A program made the translations under genes and the position numbers. Of a DNA stretch of 64,000 bases, positions 33,528 to 43,300 are shown one piece after another. The notes below the pieces were generated by a model, which worked only from the letters and a program-made list of their open reading frames with translations, was not told the DNA's origin and made no database searches. This stretch comes from Bolinopsis microptera. Taxonomy: Eukaryota; Ctenophora; Tentaculata; Lobata; Bolinopsidae. Location: positions 930,001 to 994,000 of the forward strand of contig NC_087079.1 of assembly GCF_026151205.1 (NCBI RefSeq), in the 5' to 3' direction. The first letter of the stretch is position 1; every line of letters begins with the position of its first letter.

Positions 33528-34393
33528 TCAAATCATTGCTGAATCGTTTGTCGTATCAATGTTACCAGAACCTATTTTAGCTTCGTATGTTAGTTGCTCC
33601 TTCTTCTTGCCCATGTTGGGCGGATCAAACCATTCCTCAATCACCTCACGACACTTGTACCTAATCCTGCTCTGCAAGCACGTGAGAACAGACTGTCCCT
33701 TCTCTATACTGTCCTGCCGGGCTACGTACAATATTTCCAAGAACACTGTTACAAACGACAGTGAGGCTCCTACCCCCAGAATAAGGAAAAGTCCCACTAG
33801 AATAGGCAACCCGAACTTAGTGTCACTCCCAACTGAGGTAGCACAGGCTGCCACGTCGTCGCTGGAGTACCACTCATCGAACTTGCTGGTGAACCAGCCC
33901 TTCTCCCGGTACCTCAGGAACATCTTGTTAATCAGGGCGGTGTAGGGAGAGTTCACTTGTGTTCCAAACGCCCACTGGTTGTTGAATTTACCCGTTTTTA
34001 TGAGCATTGTTTTGCAGTCGCCCTTGAAATTGTAGGACAGAACCGAACTGTCGTCTATGAAGACAAACCCACCCTCTTTAACTTTGTCAATTCCCTCCTG
34101 AAGGTCCTGCAGTTGCACTCCCTTCTCAGCTATCTTGTTGTACTCCTCATCGTCATGACTGGACATCATGATCTGCAGGTTCCTGTCCTGGATGAGTCCC
34201 CACTTGTAGTCGTTTTGCACCAGCAAGTCAGACAGGCCTCGTATTGTGGCAGTAGACCTGTCTAGAGTGAGATGGGCGGTGAGGTTGGCGGTGTACATGG
34301 AGGTTAGTATCATGATGAACAGCCACCAGATGAAGAGAAGGAACCGCCCTGAGGGGGCTGTTGGGAGAGTGTCTGTTCCTTGCAACACGAACC
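33528..34393 (-). CDS. iGluR exon 3: pore turn, M3, S2, M4, C-terminus
   Basis: The acceptor is CTATCCCCCAG (AG at 34395-34394). The split glycine is followed by FVLQGTDTLPTAPSGR, matching the pore turn and M2-M3 linker of the family (..MQQG.D..PR..SGR). The residue at the Q/R/N site is Leu662. M3 is FLLFIWWLFIMILTSMYTANL. After M4 a basic tail ends at the stop 33528-33530. The first 34 bases or so of this exon, with the preceding 18 intron bases, are the unit of the adjoining minisatellite. The GTG at 34388 is an internal Val codon, not a start. Confidence 0.92.
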
Positions 34394-37300
34394 CTGGGGG
34401 ATAGTGGGTTAGTTGGGAGAGTGTCTGTTCCTTGCAACACGAACCCTGGGGGATAGTGGGTTAGTTGGGAGAGTGTCTGTTCCTTGCAACACGAACCCTG
34501 GGGGATAGTGGGTTAGTTGGGAGAGTGTCTGTTCCTTGCAACACGAACCCTGGGAGGTATAGTGGGTTAGTTGGGAGAGTGTCTGTTCCTTGCAACACGA
34601 ACCCTGGGGGATAGTGGGTTAGTTGGGAGAGTGTCTGTTCCTTGCAACACGAACCCTGGGGGATAGTGGGTTAGTTGGGAGAGTGTCTGTTCCTTGCAAC
34701 ACGAACCCTGGGGGATAGTGGGTTAGTTGGGAGAGTGTCTGTTCCTTGCAACACGAACCCTGGGGGATAGTGGGTTAGTTGGGAGAGTGTCTGTTCCTTG
34801 CAACACGAACCCTGGGGGATAGTGGGTTAGTTGGGAGAGTGTCTGTTCCTTGCAACACGAACCCTGGGGGATAGTGGGTTAGTCGGGAGAGTGTCTGTTC
34901 CTTGCAACACGAACCCTGGGAGGGATAGTGGGTTAGTTGGGAGAGTGTCTGTTCCTTGCAACACGAACCCTGGGGGATAGTGGGTTAGTTGGGAGGGTGT
35001 CTGTTCCTTGCAACACGAACCCTGGGGGATAGTGGGTTAGTTGGGAGAGTGTCTGTTCCTTGCAACACGAACCCTGGGGGATAGTGGGTTAGTTGGGAGA
35101 GTGTCTGTTCCTTGCAACACGAACCCTGGGGGATAGTGGGTTAGTTGGGAGAGTGTCTGTTCCTTGCAACACGAACCCTGGGGGATAGTGGGTTAGTTGG
35201 GAGAGTGTCTGTTCCTTGCAACACGAACCCTGGGAGGTATAGTGGGTTAGTTGGGAGAGTGTCTGTTCCTTGCAACACGAACCCTGGGGGATAGTGGGTT
35301 AGTCGGGAGAGTGTCTGTTCCTTGCAACACGAACCCTGGGAGGGATAGTGGGTTAGTTGGGAGAGTGTCTGTTCCTTGCAACACGAACCCTGGGGGATAG
35401 TGGGTTAGTTGGGAGGGTGTCTGTTCCTTGCAACACGAACCCTGGGGGATAGTGGGTTAGTTGGGAGAGTGTCTGTTCCTTGCAACACGAACCCTGGGGG
35501 ATAGTGGGTTAGTTGGGAGAGTGTCTGTTCCTTGCAACACGAACCCTGGGGGATAGTGGGTTAGTTGGGAGAGTGTCTGTTCCTTGCAACACGAACCCTG
35601 GGGGATAGTGGGTTAGTTGGGAGAGTGTCTGTTCCTTGCAACACGAACCCTGGGGGATAGTGGGTTAGTCGGGAGGGTGTCTGTTCCTTGCAACACGAAC
35701 CCTGGGAGGTATAGTGGGTTAGTTGGGAGAGTGTCTGTTCCTTGCAACACGAACCCTGGGGGATAGTGGGTTAGTTGGGAGAGTGTCTGTTCCTTGCAAC
35801 ACGAACCCTGGGGGATAGTGGGTTAGTTGGGAGAGTGTCTGTTCCTTGCAACACGAACCCTGGGGGATAGTGGGTTAGTCGGGAGGGTGTCTGTTCCTTG
35901 CAACACGAACCCTGGGAGATAGTGGGTTAGTTGGGAGAGTGTCTGTTCCTTGCAACACGAACCCTGGGAGGTATAGTGGGTTAGTTGGGAGAGTGTCTGT
36001 TCCTTGCAACACGAACCCTGGGGGATAGTGGGTTAGTTGGGAGAGTGTCTGTTCCTTGCAACACGAACCCTGGGGGATAGTGGGTTAGTTGGGAGAGTGT
36101 CTGTTCCTTGCAACACGAACCCTGGGAGGTATAGTGGGTTAGTTGGGAGAGTGTCTGTTCCTTGCAACACGAACCCTGGGGGATAGTGGGTTAGTCGGGA
36201 GAGTGTCTGTTCCTTGCAACACGAACCCTGGGGGATAGTGGGTTAGTTGGGAGAGTGTCTGTTCCTTGCAACACGAACCCTGGGGGATAGTGGGTTAGTT
36301 GGGAGAGTGTCTGTTCCTTGCAACACGAACCCTGGGGGATAGTGGGTTAGTTGGGAGGGTGTCTGTTCCTTGCAACACGAACCCTGGGGGATAGTGGGTT
36401 AGTTGGGAGGGTGTCTGTTCCTTGCAACACGAACCCTGGGGGATAGTGGGTTAGTTGGGAGAGTGTCTGTTCCTTGCAACACGAACCCTGGGGGATAGTG
36501 GGTTAGTTGGGAGGGTGTCTGTTCCTTGCAACACGAACCCTGGGGGATAGTGGGTTAGTGTCTGTTCCTTGCAACACGAACCCTGGGGGATAGTGGGTTA
36601 GTTGGGAGAGTGTCTGTTCCTTGCAACACGAACCCTGGGGGATAGTGGGTTAGTTGGGAGGGTGTCTGTTCCTTGCAACACGAACCCTGGGGGATAGTGG
36701 GTTAGTTGGGAGGGTGTCTGTTCCTTGCAACACGAACCCTGGGGGATATAGTGGGTTAGTTGGGAGAGTGTCTGTTCCTTGCAACACGAACCCTGGGGGA
36801 TAGTGGGTTAGTTGGGAGAGTGTCTGTTCCTTGCAACACGAACCCTGGGGGATAGTGGGTTAGTTGGGAGAGTGTCTGTTCCTTGCAACACGAACCCTGG
36901 GGGATAGTGGGTTAGTTGGGAGAGTGTCTGTTCCTTGCAACACGAACCCTGGGGGATAGTGGGTTAGTTGGGAGAGTGTCTGTTCCTTGCAACACGAACC
37001 CTGGGGGATATAGTGGGTTAGTTGGGAGAGTGTCTGTTCCTTGCAACACGAACCCTGGGGGATAGTGGGTTAGTTGGGAGAGTGTCTGTTCCTTGCAACA
37101 CGAACCCTGGGGGATAGTGGGTTAGTTGGGAGAGTGTCTGTTCCTTGCAACACGAACCCTGGGGGATAGTGGGTTAGATGGGAGAGTGTCTGTTCCTTGC
37201 AACACGAACCCTGGGGGATAGTGGGTTAGTTGGGAGAGTGTCTGTTCCTTGCAACACGAACCCTGGGGGATAGTGGGTTAGTTGGGAGAGTGTCTGTTCC

Positions 37301-40300
37301 TTGCAACACGAACCCTGGGGGGTAGTGGGTTAGTTGGGAGAGTGTCTGTTCCTTGCAACACGAACCCTGGGGGATAGTGGGTTAGTTGGGAGAGTGTCTG
37401 TTCCTTGCAACACGAACCCTGGGAGGGATAGTGGGTTAGTTGGGAGAGTGTCTGTTCCTTGCAACACGAACCCTGGGGGATAGTGGGTTAGTTGGGAGAG
37501 TGTCTGTTCCTTGCAACACGAACCCTGGGGGATAGTGGGTTAGATGGGAGAGTGTCTGTTCCTTGCAACACGAACCCTGGGGGATAGTGGGTTAGTTGGG
37601 AGAGTGTCTGTTCCTTGCAACACGAACCCTGGGGGATAGTGGGTTAGTTGGGAGAGTGTCTGTTCCTTGCAACACGAACCCTGGGGGATAGTGGGTTAGT
37701 TGGGAGAGTGTCTGTTCCTTGCAACACGAACCCTGGGGGATAGTGGGTTAGTTGGGAGAGTGTCTGTTCCTTGCAACACGAACCCTGGGAGGGATAGTGG
37801 GTTAGTTGGGAGAGTGTCTGTTCCTTGCAACACGAACCCTGGGAGGCATAGTGGGTTAGTTGGGAGAGTGTCTGTTCCTTGCAACACGAACCCTGGGGGA
37901 TAGTGGGTTAGATGGGAGAGTGTCTGTTCCTTGCAACACGAACCCTGGGGGATAGTGGGTTAGTTGGGAGAGTGTCTGTTCCTTGCAACACGAACCCTGG
38001 GGGATAGTGGGTTAGTTGGGAGAGTGTCTGTTCCTTGCAACACGAACCCTGGGGGATAGTGGGTTAGTTGGGAGAGTGTCTGTTCCTTGCAACACGAACC
38101 CTGGGGGATAGTGGGTTAGATGGGAGAGTGTCTGTTCCTTGCAACACGAACCCTGGGGGATAGTGGGTTAGTTGGGAGGGTGTCTGTTCCTTGCAACACG
38201 AACCCTGGGGGATAGTGGGTTAGTTGGGAGAGTGTCTGTTCCTTGCAACACGAACCCTGGGGGATAGTGGGTTAGTTGGGAGAGTGTCTGTTCCTTGCAA
38301 CACGAACCCTGGGGGATAGTGGGTTAGTTGGGAGAGTGTCTGTTCCTTGCAACACGAACCCTGGGGGATAGTGGGTTAGTTGGGAGGGTGTCTGTTCCTT
38401 GCAACACGAACCCTGGGGGATAGTGGGTTAGTTGGGAGAGTGTCTGTTCCTTGCAACACGAACCCTGGGGGATAGTGGGTTAGTTGGGAGAGTGTCTGTT
38501 CCTTGCAACACGAACCCTGGGGGATAGTGGGTTAGTTGGGAGAGTGTCTGTTCCTTGCAACACGAACCCTGGGAGGGATAGTGGGTTAGTCGGGAGGGTG
38601 TCTGTTCCTTGCAACACAAACCCTGGGGGATAGTGGGTTAGTTGGGAGAGTGTCTGTTCCTTGCAACACGAACCCTGGGAGGGGTAGTGGGTTAGTTGGG
38701 AGAGTGTCTGTTCCTTGCAACACGAACCCTGGGGGATAGTGGGTTAGTTGGGAGAGTGTCTGTTCCTTGCAACACGAACCCTGGGGGATATAGTGGGTTA
38801 GTTGGGAGAGTGTCTGTTCCTTGCAACACGAACCCTGGGGGATAGTGGGTTAGTTGGGAGAGTGTCTGTTCCTTGCAACACGAACCCTGGGGGATAGTGG
38901 GTTAGTTGGGAGAGTGTCTGTTCCTTGCAACACGAACCCTGGGGGATAGTGGGTTAGTTGGGAGAGTGTCTGTTCCTTGCAACACGAACCCTGGGGGATA
39001 GTGGGTTAGTTGGGAGAGTGTCTGTTCCTTGCAACACGAACCCTGGGGGATAGTGGGTTAGTTGGGAGAGTGTCTGTTCCTTGCAACACGAACCCTGGGG
39101 GATAGTGGGTTAGTTGGGAGAGTGTCTGTTCCTTGCAACACGAACCCTGGGGGATAGTGGGTTAGTTGGGAGAGTGTCTGTTCCTTGCAACACGAACCCT
39201 GGGGGATAGTGGGTTAGTTGGGAGAGTGTCTGTTCCTTGCAACACGAACCCTGGGGGATAGTGGGTTAGTTGGGAGAGTGTCTGTTCCTTGCAACACGAA
39301 CCCTGGGGGATAGTGGGTTAGTTGGGAGAGTGTCTGTTCCTTGCAACACGAACCCTGGGGGATAGTGGGTTAGTTGGGAGAGTGTCTGTTCCTTGCAACA
39401 CGAACCCTGGGGGATAGTGGGTTAGTTGGGAGGGTGTCTGTTCCTTGCAACACGAACCCTGGGAGGTATAGTGGGTTAGATGGGAGAGTGTCTGTTCCTT
39501 GCAACACGAACCCTGGGGGATAGTGGGTTAGTTGGGAGAGTGTCTGTTCCTTGCAACACGAACCCTGGGGGATAGTGGGTTAGTTGGGAGAGTGTCTGTT
39601 CCTTGCAACACGAACCCTGGGGGATAGTGGGTTAGTTGGGAGGGTGTCCGTTCCTTGCAACACGAACCCTGGGGGATAGTGGGTTAGTTGGGAGAGTGTC
39701 TGTTCCTTGCAACACGAACCCTGGGGGATAGTGGGTTAGTTGGGAGGGTGTCTGTTCCTTGCAACACGAACCCTGGGGGATAGTGGGTTAGTGTCTGTTC
39801 CTTGCAACACGAACCCTGGGGGATAGTGGGTTAGTTGGGAGAGTGTCTGTTCCTTGCAACACGAACCCTGGGGGATAGTGGGTTAGTTGGGAGAGTGTCT
39901 GTTCCTTGCAACACGAACCCTGGGGGATAGTGGGTTAGTTGGGAGAGTGTCTGTTCCTTGCAACACGAACCCTGGGGGATAGTGGGTTAGTTGGGAGGGT
40001 GTCTGTTCCTTGCAACACGAACCCTGGGGGGTAGTGGGTTAGTTGGGAGAGTGTCTGTTCCTTGCAACACGAACCCTGGGGGATATAGTGGGTTAGTTGG
40101 GAGAGTGTCTGTTCCTTGCAACACGAACCCTGGGGGATAGTGGGTTAGTTGGGAGAGTGTCTGTTCCTTGCAACACGAACCCTGGGGGATAGTGGGTTAG
40201 TTGGGAGAGTGTCTGTTCCTTGCAACACGAACCCTGGGGGATAGTGGGTTAGTTGGGAGAGTGTCTGTTCCTTGCAACACGAACCCTGGGGGATAGTGGG

Positions 40301-43300
40301 TTAGTTGGGAGAGTGTCTGTTCCTTGCAACACGAACCCTGGGGGATAGTGGGTTAGTTGATAGTAGTGTAACTATGGTAACTAGTAGTGTAACTATGGTA
40401 ACTAGATGATAGGTCACACAGGTCAAAAGGAAATCGTGGCACGTGTTGAATCGCGAGTGAGATTTGGAACAATGAGAACATTTTGCCTCGTTTGGCTTGT
40501 CGTGGCGATGCGATTTTTGGCCTAAATAATCGCGATTTTATTTTGTCCTTGCTTAGTAATTAGTATAGTTATAGTGGTCTGTCGTATTCTCTTTAGATTA
40601 TTTGTGGTTTATTGATGGTTGGGGGTTAGTTGTGAAACGTCAGTTTGAATTCCAAAAAAACAAATGTTAACAGACTTACCCGTGCCGATAAGCCAAGCGG
40701 AGTTGTAGTAAGAGAGCTCGTTGAGATCGTCGTCCTCTTCAACCTTCTCCACCAAACAGTGGTATTCCTTCGTATCTACAAACCTGCATTTCCTTTCTGC
40801 CTTTATCTTCCTTCTATACAGGCATTTAACACAGGTGCAAACCTGCATAGCGTGTATTTTCCTCCCATAGCTTCCAAATGGAGAGAATTTGCTGAAGAAC
40901 GTCGTCAAGAAACCAATCACTAAGATGAGACCTATGATGGTTAGCCACACTGAGATTTCAAAAGGTTCTAGAAAGAAGAAGTAGTTTGTTGAACTCTTGG
41001 AGGACTTAATGTACGTGATGATTGAAGCTTGGTCCTCAAATATTGAAGATGTGTAGTCGATATATTGTGACCGCTCCGTGTTGATTGACAAGACAATCGT
41101 TAGATCAGTTTTCCGATCCAAAATATCTCCAATCATTCCGTTCCATCTTCTAGTTTCCGGATCCAGTCCTCCGTATTTGTTATCTGCAGGCCTGACATAC
41201 TCGTAGGTGAAGTTTAGGTCCTGCTGAAGATGACTGATGATATCAGGGTTCCAACCAAACCAGCAGTCCGGAGAAGACGTGTTCCTCCCCTCACACTCCG
41301 GCTTTAAGAAGGCTATAGGTGGTTCAGGGACAATACCTATCCTGAGATGGTATCCTGTAAGAGAACTGCCGATACCAGTGGGGGACGCTGTACCACCTCC
41401 CAGGAACTGAACGTCCTTCCTCCCTGTCCACGGTACCTTTTCATCGGACAGATCACGTAGCCCGCTGTTGTCCCATGTCCCCACCTTTATGAAGCCGTCT
41501 CGTTTAAAATTCACTATGTCATATGATGGGTCTCCCAGGCCCAAATGTATTCCTGCATCAAGGTTCCCAACTATTTTATTATACAATGTCCGACCCTCTT
41601 CCCAGAAAGTTGCTGATTTGCAGTTAAGGGAGGGGGAGCTATGGTAACTAGTAGTGTTACTATGGTAACTAGAGGGGGAGCTACTCCAGGAACCTCTGTC
41701 CAGATCCGTCAGAGAGAGGTGGACCACTTTCAGAGCAGTTGCTATTTTAACAGATGGTAACTGCAGATCCGACCCGGGCCCCCCTGATAAGATATAGGAG
41801 TCTGCTAGGTCGTTATACTGTTGAGAGCCTTTACCGTAGTAAGGAAGGGTTCCTATCAGTCCTGTGTAGAAGGAGGGGTAGGAGGAGTTCTGATAGGCAA
41901 TACTCTCCGGTCTGGCCGTTATTCCGTCCGTAGTCAGCCAGATAAAGGAGTCGTCCATCAACCCCATAGCTTGAGCTTCCCTGAGATTGGATACACGTTA
42001 TTACTTTAATGTACATTGTACAGGGCACCTTCAACTGCTAGTTTTTGTATCGGAGTATAATTCGTCAGAATAGTTTGACAGTCGCGGGCTCTATGTTTAA
42101 CATCCAGAATTCAGCTGGATTATCTATTAACTGCACAAAGGAAGCAGTACATTCATTACAGGACAATCCTACTTCAGGTTCATTGAGTAAATCGTACCCG
42201 CTATTTGCGTTACACCTGGCAAGTATCTGGACTAATGATAACTTAGGATCCCCATTAATCATTAATTCCTCTCACTACATTCATTGCTGACAGTATTTCA
42301 TGTGAGATATACATACATTTAACTCATTCGTTGTTTGATTGCGGGAAACATTGATCTTGTCCTTGAGATATGTACATTTAAACGTTGTACCAACGCAGGT
42401 TGTCTACCTATAGAGCTATAGTTAAACGTTAATTCCACAACATTTCGCGTTACCTGACCTTTCCCATGTGGCTGCAAAACACAAACTTGCAATTATATCC
42501 TCTTTGAACCTTGTCTTATTAATCTTTACATCTCGTGAAGATCTTTACATACAGCCATTATTACTACTTGTGGTGCAATATACCACTATTATTTTGCCCA
42601 AGTTTAATCAAAACTTCCATCGCTAACTTGTAAAGACCTCTACCCAGCCATGAAGAACAAGAAGAATTGTACTTGCTTCGGACTCCTCATCGTCTTCCTT
42701 TCAGTGAACATCCTCGTAGCAGTATTGTTTTACCCTCTCGATGGCATTACCCAGATTAGTATTGTAGCTGTTCAGGCAAACAATAATCAGAACAGGACAT
42801 TTCCTCACAATAATCAGAACGGGACATTTCCTCACAATAATCAGAGCGGGAAATTACTTCGCAATAATCAGAGCGGGACATTTCCTCACAATAATCAGAA
42901 AAGCATACGGCTCCCTCAGTCTAATGTAACTGAAGGTACAGCAAATTCAGAACAACCATCACGTACTTTATTCCGTGTACAGTTTGTAACGGAGGGAAGG
43001 TGTCTCGGAATATCGGGCACGAAGAAACCTGTTGTTAAATTCTGTAACCCACTTGAGAGAGATACTTTTGTTTTCATGGATGGTAAGATAAGATCGGAGG
43101 AACTCAACTTATGTTTAAGTGAGGATCGTTCTGATAACAAATTATTGTTGTTTCTGGATTGCGGAGAGACGGCTAGATTCGAACTTGTCGATGAGATCCT
43201 TGCCAAGATACCGGACAATGAATCTGAGGAGGAAACTTATTTTTCAGCTTTGAATGACACAGAAGATTCGGGATGTCCTTCAACAAACAGTCCTGAAATA

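Noticed and set aside
33528-34388. A separate short protein starting at 34388 in exon 3
   Set aside because: The codon there is GTG inside the conserved pore turn. Phase, acceptor and homology show it is an internal exon.
34360-40358. A CRISPR array or other prokaryote-like regular repeat
   Set aside because: There are no unique spacers: the whole 52-bp unit repeats, it derives from an iGluR exon edge, and the context is eukaryotic.
40609-40679. Coding continuation of iGluR exon 2 past the donor (GKSVNICFF...)
   Set aside because: GTAAGT after ACG G and the perfect fit to the exon 3 frame show this is intron.
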